From: Streptomyces abikoensis
GTDB taxonomy: Bacteria; Actinomycetota; Actinomycetes; Streptomycetales; Streptomycetaceae
Assembly: GCF_014648775.1 (NCBI RefSeq)
Contig: NZ_BMRT01000004.1
Span: 558,001-622,000, forward strand
Direction: 5' to 3'
DNA: 64,000 nucleotides
In this document: piece after piece, positions 1 through 9,899 of the stretch
How positions within the stretch are numbered: the first letter of the stretch is position 1
Layout of the letters: every line of letters starts with the position of its first letter
Translations under genes and position numbers: made by a program
The notes under the pieces: model-generated
The model's input: the letters and a program-made list of their open reading frames with translations, nothing else
Told to the model about the DNA's origin: nothing
The model's database searches: none

Positions 1-444
1 CGCGCGGGCGCGGTGGCGGCCCTGGAGTCCGTGCCGGCGGCGTCCATCCACTGCACGGCGGCCCGGGTCGCGGCGGTACGGGCCCGGCTTCGGGGGCGCT
101 CGGCCGCGGAACCGCTGCTGGACGACCTGCGGGCCGCCGCCGGCCAGGTGGCGGGCCTCACGGAGCTCGGCCTGGACGCGGTGCGGCGCGAACGGCTGTC
201 GACGGAAGTGCTCGGCACCGCGCTGGACTGGGTGCTGTCGGGCCGCGAGGGCGGCGCGCCGGGCACCGCCCCCGCGCCCCCGGGCGGACCGCCCGTGCTG
301 CTCGGCAGCGGGCTGGACGAACGGGAGCTGCGGTTCGGGCTGGAACGCTCGTACCGGATGCTCGCGCGGCTGGCCCAGCGCGGTGAGGAACGGATCGAAC
401 TGGTGGAACGGGCCAACCGTTACCGCCCCAGGACATGGGTGTGA
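1..444 (+). CDS. pknG: PknG-like serine/threonine kinase, C-terminal TPR fragment (5' end outside window)
   Basis: The reading frame is open from the first base and ends at TGA 442-444, so only the last ~147 residues are present. No kinase motif is visible. The fragment reads as helical repeats with a pattern I recognise from the C-terminal TPR domain of mycobacterial PknG: a V-P-x-x-S-x-H-x-T-A-A-R segment near the start, ALDW in the middle and an E-R-A-N-x-x-R-P ending. PknG is a soluble kinase regulating central nitrogen/carbon metabolism; that role is known for the family and only inferred here. The phosphatase gene starts 3 bases after the stop, supporting an operon of signalling proteins. 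Confidence 0.78.
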   Translation, partial: RAGAVAALESVPAASIHCTAARVAAVRARLRGRSAAEPLLDDLRAAAGQVAGLTELGLDAVRRERLSTEVLGTALDWVLSGREGGAPGTAPAPPGGPPVLLGSGLDERELRFGLERSYRMLARLAQRGEERIELVERANRYRPRTWV

Positions 445-447
445 TCG

Positions 448-1608
448 ATGTCGCAACTGCCCCCACAACTGACGGCGTGCCCCGCCTGTCAGGAGCCGCT
501 GGAACCCGCCGACAACTTCTGCGGAGGCTGCGGCGTGGACCTCTCGGCGGTGCCGCCCGCGCCCGACGACCCACGGGCGGTGGGATGGCGGCGGCCTGAC
601 ACGTCCGTGGCGCGGGAGGCGGACGACTACCGGCTCGCCCCGCCGGCCGCCGGCGTCCCCGCGCAGCCGGCGCGTGGCGCGGGCCCCGCCGGGCCCTGCG
701 CGGCCTGCCGGTCGGGCATGATCGACAACGACGGGTACTGCGAACACTGCGGACATGCACAGCCGCGCGAACGGGATCACATGGAGCACGAGTCGGCAGG
801 CGTCGCGGCGGTCACCGACCGCGGCCTGCGCCACCACCGCAACGAGGACGCGTACGCCGTGTCCACCACCGACCTCCCCGGCCGGCCGCCGGCCGTCGTC
901 GCGGTCGTCAGCGACGGCGTGTCGTCCGCGGCCCGCCCCGACGAGGCGTCGGCCGCCGCCGTCGAGGCCGCCCACGACTCGCTGGTGACGGCCCTGTCCC
1001 GGGGCACCGCCCCCAAGGAGGCCACGCACGAGGCGGTCGTGGCCGCCGCCGAGGCCGTGGCCGCCCTGACCACCCCCGGCCACGAGCCGCGCGAGCACGG
1101 CCACTACCGCCATGAGAACGCCCCCGCCTGCACCATCGTCAGCGCCGTCGTCACCGGCGACCTGCTGACCGTCGGCTGGGTCGGCGACAGCCGCGCCTAC
1201 TGGGTGCCCGACGACCGCTCCAAGCAGCCCGCGCGGCTCACCGAGGACGACTCCTGGGCCGCCCAGATGGTGGCGGCGGGCCTGATGTCGGAGGCCGAGG
1301 CCTACGCCGACGAGCGCGCCCACGCCATCACCGGCTGGCTCGGCGCGGACGCCTACGAGGTCGAGCCGCACACCGCCTCGTACCACCTCGACCGCCCCGG
1401 TGTGGTGATCGTCTGCACCGACGGGCTGTGGAACTACGCCGAGTCCGCCGAGGAGATGGCGTCCGTCGTGCCCGCCGACGCCCGCTCCCGGCCGTTGGAG
1501 TGCGCACGCCGTCTGCTGACCCACGCTCTGGACGGAGGGGGCCACGACAACGTAACAGTGGCAGTGGTGCCGTTCCCGTCCCGGGCCGAAGGGGCAGGAT
1601 CGGCCTGA
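448..1608 (+). CDS. PP2C-family protein phosphatase with N-terminal double zinc ribbon
   Basis: 386 aa. Two Cys4 ribbons come first (C11/C14/C25/C28 and C84/C87/C98/C101), separated by a Pro/Ala-rich linker. The PP2C domain follows from about residue 115, with the metal-binding signatures RNED (131-134), SDG (155-157), GDSR, CTDGLW and GHDN near the C-terminus. PP2C enzymes dephosphorylate Ser/Thr residues using Mn/Mg. There is no membrane segment, so it is probably cytosolic. It starts 3 bp after the PknG-like kinase gene and precedes VWA and FHA genes, which suggests it reverses phosphorylation by the kinase. The partner assignment is inference from position. Confidence 0.9.
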   Translation: MSQLPPQLTACPACQEPLEPADNFCGGCGVDLSAVPPAPDDPRAVGWRRPDTSVAREADDYRLAPPAAGVPAQPARGAGPAGPCAACRSGMIDNDGYCEHCGHAQPRERDHMEHESAGVAAVTDRGLRHHRNEDAYAVSTTDLPGRPPAVVAVVSDGVSSAARPDEASAAAVEAAHDSLVTALSRGTAPKEATHEAVVAAAEAVAALTTPGHEPREHGHYRHENAPACTIVSAVVTGDLLTVGWVGDSRAYWVPDDRSKQPARLTEDDSWAAQMVAAGLMSEAEAYADERAHAITGWLGADAYEVEPHTASYHLDRPGVVIVCTDGLWNYAESAEEMASVVPADARSRPLECARRLLTHALDGGGHDNVTVAVVPFPSRAEGAGSA

Positions 1609-1729
1609 CGCGCCGCGGTTTCCACGGGGGGATCCACGCACGGTGCCGGGCTCCGGCGCCGCGCCGTCCGTCCGCCCCGCCGCTACGCCCGTGCCGACCA
1701 CGTGGAGTACGTACGAAGGAGCGGATCAG

Positions 1730-3061
1730 ATGGCCCATTTCGCCAAACCGAACGTGCCCGGGTTCGCCGTCGACGTGTACCAGAACGTCAATCTCCCGGA
1801 AGGGGGCCGGGAGGTCAACGCCATCGTCACGGTGACCTCCACCGGCGCGGACACGGACACCGGCGCGGTCGTGCCCGGCCCCCGCGTCCCGGACGCCGCC
1901 GTCGTCCTGATGGTCGACTGCTCGGGCTCGATGGACTACCCGCCCGCCAAGATGCGCAGCGCCCGCGAGGCCACGGCCGCCGCCATAGACGCGCTGCGCG
2001 ACGGCGTCGCCTTCGCCGTGGTGGGCGGCACCCACCAGGCGCGCGAGATATATCCGGCCGGCGGGCGGCTCGCCGTCGCCGACGACATGACCCGTGGCCA
2101 GGCCAAGGAGGCGCTGCGCAAGCTCAGTCCAGGAGGCGGCACCGCCATCGGCACCTGGCTGCGCCTCGCCGACCGGCTGCTGTCCTCCTCCGACGCGGCG
2201 ATACGTCACGGCATCCTGCTCACCGACGGCCGCAACGAGCACGAGGAGCCCGACGCGCTGCGGGCGTCGCTGGACGCGTGCGCGGGCCGGTTCACCTGTG
2301 ACGCGCGGGGCGTGGGGACGGACTGGGAGGTCAAGGAGGTCACGGGCATCGCCTCCGCCCTGCTGGGCAGCGCCGACATCGTCGCCGATCCGGCCGGCCT
2401 GGCCGAGGACTTCACGCGGATGATGGAAACGGTCATGGGCAAGGAGGTCGCGGACGTCTCGCTGCGGCTGTGGACGCCGCAGGGCGCCGAGGTCGTCTTC
2501 GTCAAGCAGGTCGCGCCCACCATGGAGGAGCTGACGGACCGCCGCCAGGAGTCCGGGCCGCGCTCCGGCGACTACCCGACGGGCGCGTGGGGGGACGAGT
2601 CCCGCGACTACCACGTCTGCGTCCGGGTGCCGAGCGCGCACGTGGGCCAGGAGATGCTGGCCGCCCGGGTGTCCCTGGTGCTGCCCACCTCCGACGGCTC
2701 GTCACCGCACGTCCTGGCCCAGGGCCTGATCCGGGCGGTGTGGACGGACGACCTGGAGGCGTCGACGGCCATCAGCCCCCAGGTGGCCCACTACACGGGC
2801 CAGGCCGAGCTGGCCCTGGCCATCCAGCAGGGCCTGGACCTGCGCAAGGCGGGGGACGTGGACGGGGCGACCGCCAAGCTCGGCCGGGCCGTCCAGCTGG
2901 CCAGCCGCTCCGGCCACGCGGACACCGCGAAACTCCTTGCGAAGGTGGTGGACGTCGTGGACGCGGCGAACGGTACTGTGCGGCTGAAGGCGAAGGTCTC
3001 GGAGGAGGCCGAGATGACGCTGGAAACCCGTTCCACCAAGACCGTCCGCGTCAAGAAGTAG
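1730..3061 (+). CDS. VWA-domain protein of the kinase/phosphatase operon
   Basis: 443 aa from ATG 1730, chosen because GAAGGAG lies just upstream; the frame stays open upstream to an in-frame start at 1643. The von Willebrand A domain carries an intact MIDAS motif, D-C-S-G-S at residues 63-67, and a TDGRN segment where the second metal loop is expected. The C-terminal third is helical and rich in Ala/Leu. VWA domains bind partner proteins through a divalent metal. No signal peptide or membrane segment is seen, so it is probably a cytosolic partner or chelatase-like accessory of the kinase module. Function beyond binding cannot be stated. Confidence 0.88.
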   Translation: MAHFAKPNVPGFAVDVYQNVNLPEGGREVNAIVTVTSTGADTDTGAVVPGPRVPDAAVVLMVDCSGSMDYPPAKMRSAREATAAAIDALRDGVAFAVVGGTHQAREIYPAGGRLAVADDMTRGQAKEALRKLSPGGGTAIGTWLRLADRLLSSSDAAIRHGILLTDGRNEHEEPDALRASLDACAGRFTCDARGVGTDWEVKEVTGIASALLGSADIVADPAGLAEDFTRMMETVMGKEVADVSLRLWTPQGAEVVFVKQVAPTMEELTDRRQESGPRSGDYPTGAWGDESRDYHVCVRVPSAHVGQEMLAARVSLVLPTSDGSSPHVLAQGLIRAVWTDDLEASTAISPQVAHYTGQAELALAIQQGLDLRKAGDVDGATAKLGRAVQLASRSGHADTAKLLAKVVDVVDAANGTVRLKAKVSEEAEMTLETRSTKTVRVKK

Positions 3062-3098
3062 CGCCGAGAAGCAACCGCCAGAGGGGGAAGAGACCGAC

Positions 3099-4097
3099 AT
3101 GCCGACCTGCCCGAACGGCCACCCGTCGGAGGCCGCAGACTGGTGCGAGGTGTGCGGCCACCGGATGTCGGCGGCCACGGCACCGCCCGGTCCCCCGGCC
3201 GCCGTCCCACCGCCGCCCACCGCGCCGCCCTCGGCCGGCGGCACCGGCGGCTACGGCTACCCGGGCGGCGACGCCACCGTCCAGGCGGAGCTCTGTCCGC
3301 AGTGCCGCACCCCCCGCGAGGCGCAGGCCCCCTTCTGCGAGGAGTGCCGCTACAACTTCGTCACCCGGTCGGCGAACCCCTACGCGTCGCCTCCCCCGCC
3401 CCCGCAGCCCCTCCAGTCGGCCCCGCCGCCCCCGGCGCAGCACACCCAGTCGCCGCCGAGCTTCGAGTACACCGGCTCCCGGCCGTCGCGGGTCAACCGC
3501 CCGGCCGAGCCGCTGGCGCCGCCCTTCGGCGAGGACGAGGACTGGGTGCTGACCCCGCCGGACGCGCCCGCGCCCGCCGTGCAGGCCGCCCAGGCGCCGT
3601 CGGCCGGGCACAACCCGTACGCGTACGAGCCCTACGAGACCTACGATCCCTACGACTCCTCGCCCCCGCAGCCGGCCGTGCCCGCGCCGACGGCGGGCTG
3701 GGTCGCGGTCGTCGCGCCCGACCGGGAGTACTTCCTGTCGATGATGAACCGCAGCGGCCCGGAGGCGGCCGGGCTGAACCTGCCCGCCTACTCCCCCGAG
3801 CTGCGCTTCCCCCTCAGCGGCCAGCAGGTCACCATCGGCCGGCGCCGGCACAGCACCGGCGAGTCCCCGGACATCGACCTGTCCCGTCCCCCGGAGGACC
3901 CGGGCGTCTCGCACCAGCACGCGATGCTGGTGCAGCAACCGGACGGGGGCTGGGCGGTCGTCGACCAGGACTCCACCAACGGCACGACGATCAACGACTC
4001 CGAGGACGCGATCCAGCCCTACGTACCCGTGCCGCTGCGGGACGGGGACCGGGTGCACGTGGGCGCGTGGACGACGATCACGGTGCGGCGGGGCTGA
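3099..4097 (+). CDS. FHA-domain protein with N-terminal zinc ribbons
   Basis: 332 aa. A short C4-x3-H8 ... C16-x2-C19 zinc knuckle is followed by a Cys4 ribbon (C66/C69/C80/C83), a long Pro-rich linker with YEPYETYDPYD repeats, and a C-terminal FHA domain (about 245-325) with the GR, SHQH and STNGT signatures of phosphothreonine binding. It therefore probably docks onto a phosphorylated partner, most simply the adjacent kinase or its substrate (inference). GGGGAAGAG precedes the start. It is the last gene of the operon; the next gene has a 59-bp gap. Confidence 0.9.
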   Translation: MPTCPNGHPSEAADWCEVCGHRMSAATAPPGPPAAVPPPPTAPPSAGGTGGYGYPGGDATVQAELCPQCRTPREAQAPFCEECRYNFVTRSANPYASPPPPPQPLQSAPPPPAQHTQSPPSFEYTGSRPSRVNRPAEPLAPPFGEDEDWVLTPPDAPAPAVQAAQAPSAGHNPYAYEPYETYDPYDSSPPQPAVPAPTAGWVAVVAPDREYFLSMMNRSGPEAAGLNLPAYSPELRFPLSGQQVTIGRRRHSTGESPDIDLSRPPEDPGVSHQHAMLVQQPDGGWAVVDQDSTNGTTINDSEDAIQPYVPVPLRDGDRVHVGAWTTITVRRG

Positions 4098-4156
4098 GGA
4101 GCCGGAAGGGTCGTAAGACTCCGGTCCTCGGCCGGGGGGTCTGAGACCATGGAAGC

Positions 4157-4561
4157 GTGATTGAGATTCCGCGCGGCACGCTTCCCGAGCAGACCTTCTA
4201 CGAGCAGGTCGGCGGGGAGAAGACCTTCCGGCGCCTGGTCCACCGCTTCTACCAGGGTGTGGCCGGTGACCCGCTGCTGCGGCCGATGTACCCGGAGGAG
4301 GACCTCGGCCCGGCCGAGGAGCGGCTGGTCCTCTTCCTGATGCAGTACTGGGGCGGCCCCCGGACGTACAGCGAGAACCGGGGCCACCCGCGCCTGCGGA
4401 TGCGCCACGCGCCCTTCGTCGTCGACCGCGCCGCCCACGACGCCTGGCTCCGCCACATGCGCGACGCGGTCGACGAACTCGACCTCGCCCCGGAACTGGA
4501 GCACCAGCTCTGGAACTACATGACGTACGCGGCAGCGTCGATGATCAACACAGTGGACTGA
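4157..4561 (+). CDS. glbO: Truncated haemoglobin, group II (HbO type)
   Basis: 134 aa, the normal length for a group II 2-on-2 globin. Expected haem-pocket residues are visible: Tyr32 in the B helix, proximal His84 in RMRHAPF and Trp97 at the G8 position (DAWLRHM). Family members bind O2/NO and protect respiration or act in redox signalling in the cytosol. The start is GTG 4157; the ATG at 4149 is out of frame and stops after three codons, and the ribosome site is weak. The gene ends against a hairpin repeat that separates it from the convergent gene. Confidence 0.93.
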   Translation: MIEIPRGTLPEQTFYEQVGGEKTFRRLVHRFYQGVAGDPLLRPMYPEEDLGPAEERLVLFLMQYWGGPRTYSENRGHPRLRMRHAPFVVDRAAHDAWLRHMRDAVDELDLAPELEHQLWNYMTYAAASMINTVD

Positions 4562-4562
4562 C

Positions 4563-4609
4563 CGGTTTGTGGGCAGGCGTTCCGCAGGGCGGAACGGGTG
4601 GGCACAAAC
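4563..4609. repeat. Dispersed palindromic intergenic repeat / bidirectional terminator (copy 1)
   Basis: An imperfect hairpin: GTTTGTG pairs with CACAAAC at the ends and CGTTCCGC with GCGGAACG near the loop. It sits between convergent genes. A related element lies at 21323-21396 in the opposite orientation, sharing the outer GTTTTGTGGGCAGGCGTTCC-like arm and the GGTGGGCACAAA arm. Confidence 0.75.
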
Positions 4610-4639
4610 CCACCCACGGCCCGCACCCGCAAGCCAACG

Positions 4640-5377
4640 CTAGGCGGGCGTGACCGTAAGCCCCCGCAACCCGCTCCCGGCGGGGCCGACGCTCACGGCG
4701 ACCGACCCGTACGGCGTCCGCAACCGCAACCACCCCCGGGCCGCAAAAAGGACCGGCTCCTCAGGAGCCGCAGCCGTGACCGGCCCGGCCCCGCCGGCCA
4801 TGGCCCCGGCCCGCACGGCCGGCCGCAAGAACCCCAGCGACTGGGCCGCGTGCACGGCCCGCAACGGCAACCCCGTGTCCCCGAGCGTCCGGGACCAGAT
4901 CTCCCGCCCGATACGGTCCCGCTCGGCCCGCGTGCGCCGGTGCTCGGGCAGCGCCTCGTCCCGCGCGCGGAACTCCGCGACGGCCGCGGCCACCGCGCCC
5001 CGCACGGCCTCCGCGCCCGGGAAGCCCTCGACCCGCCGCCAGCCGCCGCGGGGCGGCAGGACACCGGCCCAGGGCGGGCCGGTGACGGCCTCGGGAACGG
5101 TGATCTCCAGCGCCCCGGAGGACGCCGGGGCACCGGCGTCGAGGGCGTCCGCGAGCTGTCCCGCCGAGACGGTGACGTCCAGCTCGACGGGCTCGGCGAG
5201 CCGGGCCGTGCGGATCGCCAGGACCTCGAAGGACGGCGGACGGCCGAAGACACCGAGGACACCGCCGCCCGCCTGGAGGCGGACGGCGGCGGCCCGGTCG
5301 TAGTGGATCAGCCGGGCCAGGAAGGCGGCCAGGTCGGCCGCCTCCCGGGCGTCGGCGAAGCACAGCCGCTGCGTCAT
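4640..5377 (-). CDS. Conserved protein of unknown function
   Basis: 245 aa, ATG 5377 (MTQRLCF). The start overlaps the TGA of the thioesterase gene as ATGA, so the pair is translationally coupled. The sequence is Ala/Arg-rich with no recognised catalytic motif, signal peptide or clear membrane helix. It looks like an actinobacterial conserved protein encoded downstream of the thioesterase and EttA. I do not recognise a function. Confidence 0.75.
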   Translation of the reverse strand: MTQRLCFADAREAADLAAFLARLIHYDRAAAVRLQAGGGVLGVFGRPPSFEVLAIRTARLAEPVELDVTVSAGQLADALDAGAPASSGALEITVPEAVTGPPWAGVLPPRGGWRRVEGFPGAEAVRGAVAAAVAEFRARDEALPEHRRTRAERDRIGREIWSRTLGDTGLPLRAVHAAQSLGFLRPAVRAGAMAGGAGPVTAAAPEEPVLFAARGWLRLRTPYGSVAVSVGPAGSGLRGLTVTPA

Positions 5378-5802
5378 GCGGCGACGGCCTCCCCGGGCTC
5401 GTCGGCGAAGGTCTTGAGCAACGCCTTCTCCTCGGCGGTGACCCGCCGGGGCCGGCCGGCGGCGAAGTCGAACGGGACGATCACGGTGGACGCCCGCACA
5501 TAGACCTGCTCGTCGTCCTTGACCTCGTACGAGACGGTCATGGACGCGGCGCCGACCTTGGTCACCCACGTCTCGACGGTCACCGGCTCCGGCCGGTGGA
5601 CCAGCGGGCGCAGGTAGTCGATCTCGTGACGGGCCACGACGGACCCGTCGACGAAGGACTCCTTGCCCGCTCCCGCCTTCAGCTGGTGGATGAGGTCGAT
5701 CCGCGCCTCCTCGAGGTAGCGCAGGAAGACCGCGTTGTTGACATGGCCGTAGGCGTCCATGTCCGACCAGCGGAGGGGGCACGAGTAGATGTGGCGCGCC
5801 AC
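5374..5802 (-). CDS. Acyl-CoA thioesterase, 4-hydroxybenzoyl-CoA thioesterase (hotdog) family
   Basis: 142 aa from GTG 5802. The N-terminal W-S-D-M-D-A-Y-G-H-V-N-N segment is the catalytic signature of the single-hotdog thioesterase family; the Asp in D-M-D is the expected active-site acid. These enzymes hydrolyse acyl-CoA thioesters in the cytosol. The start lies 2 bp after the ettA stop, with the ribosome site inside the ettA tail, so the three genes 7469 to 4640 are probably one operon. The substrate cannot be told from sequence. Confidence 0.88.
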   Translation of the reverse strand: MARHIYSCPLRWSDMDAYGHVNNAVFLRYLEEARIDLIHQLKAGAGKESFVDGSVVARHEIDYLRPLVHRPEPVTVETWVTKVGAASMTVSYEVKDDEQVYVRASTVIVPFDFAAGRPRRVTAEEKALLKTFADEPGEAVAA

Positions 5803-5804
5803 GA

Positions 5805-7469
<1,665 letters not shown>

Positions 7470-7636
7470 GAGAAACCGTCCGGCAGTCGAGAAGGGCCAA
7501 TGTGCGGCTCCGCCGCGTGAGGGCAGATACACCCCATCTTGCCGTACGGGAAGCCCTGGGCGGAAACGCGTTATGGGTGACGTGCCGGTGACCGAGCGGA
7601 ACCACTCGGTCACCGAACGTCGTGGAGCGGGCCGTG

Positions 7637-9073
7637 CTAGCGGCCGGACGGCTCCTTCCTGCGGAGGAGGAAGACGGCGCCGCCGCCGGCCACGATGAGG
7701 ACGATGGCCAGGCCCGCGATCTTGGGCGTCGCGGTGCTGCCACCGGTGCTGGCGAGGTCTCCGCTGGCGGACCCGCCGGTGCCGTGACCGCCCGAGCCGT
7801 GGCCGCCGGAGCCGCCGGAGCTCTTCGCCGGGGCGGGGCTCGGCGAGGCGGCGGGCCTGCCGGGGCCGCTCATGGCGTTGACGGGCGTCGCCGTGTTGCA
7901 GTCGAGGATGCCGGAGAACGTCTTCGAGAAGCCGTTGGGGCCGGTGACGGTGATCTTGTAGGGCTGGTCCTCGCCGACCTTCACCAGGGCGGTGTCGGTG
8001 CCGCCGGGCGCGACGGTGTGCTTCCTGCCGTCCAGGTCGAAGGTCCAGGGCTGGTCGCCCTTGTTCACGGCGGTGATCTCCACGCCACCCTGGGCGCAGT
8101 TCACCGTGGCGCTGACCGCGGGTATCGCGCCCTTGGCGGCCCAGCTGGCCGTGGCCCCGGCGGAGACGGTGCTCTCGCTGGAGCCGGCGAGTATCAGGCT
8201 CTGCGTCTTGGTGTGGTCGCCGACGAAGACCCGGCCGACCGGGACCTTGGTGCTGGCCGTGGCCCGGAGCGTGGTCGAGCCGTCCGGGGTGCCGGCCGGG
8301 ACGTCGAAGTAGAGCTCGGTGCCGTTGGTCGTGGTGGTGACCGGCTTGCCGTCCTTGTCGACGATCTTCACGCCCTTGCCGACGGCGTCGGTGGAGGGGG
8401 TGACGGTGACGCTGCCCGCGTCGGTGCGGACCCTGACCGGCCCCAGGCGCCCGCCCGCCTTGCCGGAGACGGCCGGCGGGTCGAGGGCCAGGGACGCCCT
8501 GGGCTCCTCGGCGTCCTCGGCGCTCTTGTGGAGGTAGTCGGCGAGCTTCTGGGCCGCGGGGTTCCCGGCGTCGACGCCGACGCCGTCCGAGTAGCGCCAG
8601 ATGGCGACCTGGGTGCCCGCGGCGGCGGTGTTGGCGTCGAGGGTCCCGGCGCCGGACGCCTTGGCGAGCGCGCTGAGGTCGTTGACCTGCGGGTAGGAGT
8701 GCTCCAGGATCCAGCGGATCCTTCCCGCGTTCTTGTTGGCGTGGAGGGACGACTCGCTCCAGCCGGTCTCCCGGTACCTGGCGCCGTCGACGGTGCTGGT
8801 GCGGATGTCGACGCAGTAGGTCTGGAGGGTCCCGCCGCCGTCGACCTTCATCTCGAAGAGTCCGGCCAGGACGTTCCGCCCGCCGCCTTCGCGCAGGACG
8901 GCCGGGCCGCCGGCCGTGATCCGGCCGAGGGTGGCGGACACGCCGCCCTGGCTCCGCGGCGCCTCGTCCGCGACCGCGGCGCCCGCGGCGGCGGCCGTAC
9001 CGGCGACGGCCAGCCCTGCCGTCAGCACCACCGCGGCAAGACGGGCGGCGCCCCGTCTCGTGACAGAGTTCAT
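7637..9073 (-). CDS. Secreted thioester-domain (TQxA) surface protein with LAxTG sortase signal
   Basis: 478 aa. A signal peptide occupies about residues 1-36. A thioester domain follows: Cys87 in T-Y-C-V-D and Gln155 in T-Q-V-A-I-W are the pair that forms an internal Cys-Gln thioester in TQxA adhesins. The middle is beta-rich and resembles Ig-like repeats. A Ser/Pro/Gly-rich stalk leads to LASTG (440-444), a hydrophobic helix and RRKEPSGR, the layout of a class E sortase substrate. Such proteins can bind host or surface amines covalently. A role in surface attachment of hyphae is inference. Confidence 0.85.
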   Translation of the reverse strand: MNSVTRRGAARLAAVVLTAGLAVAGTAAAAGAAVADEAPRSQGGVSATLGRITAGGPAVLREGGGRNVLAGLFEMKVDGGGTLQTYCVDIRTSTVDGARYRETGWSESSLHANKNAGRIRWILEHSYPQVNDLSALAKASGAGTLDANTAAAGTQVAIWRYSDGVGVDAGNPAAQKLADYLHKSAEDAEEPRASLALDPPAVSGKAGGRLGPVRVRTDAGSVTVTPSTDAVGKGVKIVDKDGKPVTTTTNGTELYFDVPAGTPDGSTTLRATASTKVPVGRVFVGDHTKTQSLILAGSSESTVSAGATASWAAKGAIPAVSATVNCAQGGVEITAVNKGDQPWTFDLDGRKHTVAPGGTDTALVKVGEDQPYKITVTGPNGFSKTFSGILDCNTATPVNAMSGPGRPAASPSPAPAKSSGGSGGHGSGGHGTGGSASGDLASTGGSTATPKIAGLAIVLIVAGGGAVFLLRRKEPSGR

Positions 9074-9311
9074 GGATTTCCTTTCGGGCGGGCGCGGATC
9101 TCGCGAGGACCGGCTCCGGGTCGTCGCGGACGCGCCCCGCAGGGCAACTCAAAACTCAGCAGCCCCCGTTGCTATGGAGGGTGATCTTAGGGAGCGGTGA
9201 TCACTTGGAAGTCGCACATCCCTTCGGATGGCGGTTCCGAATCGGAATCGTTACCCCCGCAAGGTTTCCGGCCCGGGATTATCGATAAATCGCCGGGACA
9301 AAACCCGCATT

Positions 9312-9776
9312 TCACAGGGGTGCCACAGACGCGGCCGCCGCTTCCGCCGACTCGGCGAGAGGCCCCTTGCCGCCCCCGGCCACCATCCGCACCGGCTCGA
9401 TCGGCAGCGGCCTGGCCGGTGACACTCTGCGGAACGCCGACGTACCGCGCGTGAGGTCGTGCCCGATGGACACGGCGTCAATGTCCGCCGAGAACCAGCG
9501 CTTTCCCTCGCGCTCCTGGTCCTGGACGCGCAACTTCCCCTGCACGATGAGCGGTTCGCCGACCGATACCGAGCCCACCACGTTCGCCGCCAGCGTCCGC
9601 CACGCCCATACCGTGTAGAAGCTCGTATGGGCGTCCGCCCACTCCTCCCGCTGCCGGTCCCAGCGGCGCACCGTGGCCGCCAGCCGGAAGCGGGAGACGG
9701 CCGAGCCGTTGGCCGCCTCCCGGTAGTCGGGCTGCGAGGCCACGTTGCCCACGACCGTCACCAGTGTCTCGTTCAT
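9312..9776 (-). CDS. ssbB: Single-stranded DNA-binding protein, SsbB type
   Basis: 154 aa from ATG 9776, preceded by GGGGGAGGCG. It has an OB fold beginning MNETLVTVVGNVA. The C-terminus ends SVAPL and lacks the acidic D-D-D-I-P-F-like tail that recruits repair proteins, which marks the short SsbB paralogue rather than the main Ssb. In Streptomyces, SsbB acts in chromosome segregation during sporulation (known). The dynamin-like genes upstream are also sporulation-linked in this genus. Confidence 0.88.
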   Translation of the reverse strand: MNETLVTVVGNVASQPDYREAANGSAVSRFRLAATVRRWDRQREEWADAHTSFYTVWAWRTLAANVVGSVSVGEPLIVQGKLRVQDQEREGKRWFSADIDAVSIGHDLTRGTSAFRRVSPARPLPIEPVRMVAGGGKGPLAESAEAAAASVAPL

Positions 9777-9899
9777 CTTGAACGCCTCCCCCCGTGTCCG
9801 TGAGCCCATGGTGACCGTGATCGGCGAGGCCCGCCGAGGGCTGTGGACAACCCCGCGGTTGTGCACAACCCCGTCACCCACAGGGGACGAACCAGCCCC

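Noticed and set aside
7470..9152. Upstream extension of the EttA frame
   Set aside because: The stretch is antisense-free but of shadow composition and covers the thioester-protein gene in another frame; EttA begins at MAEYIY.
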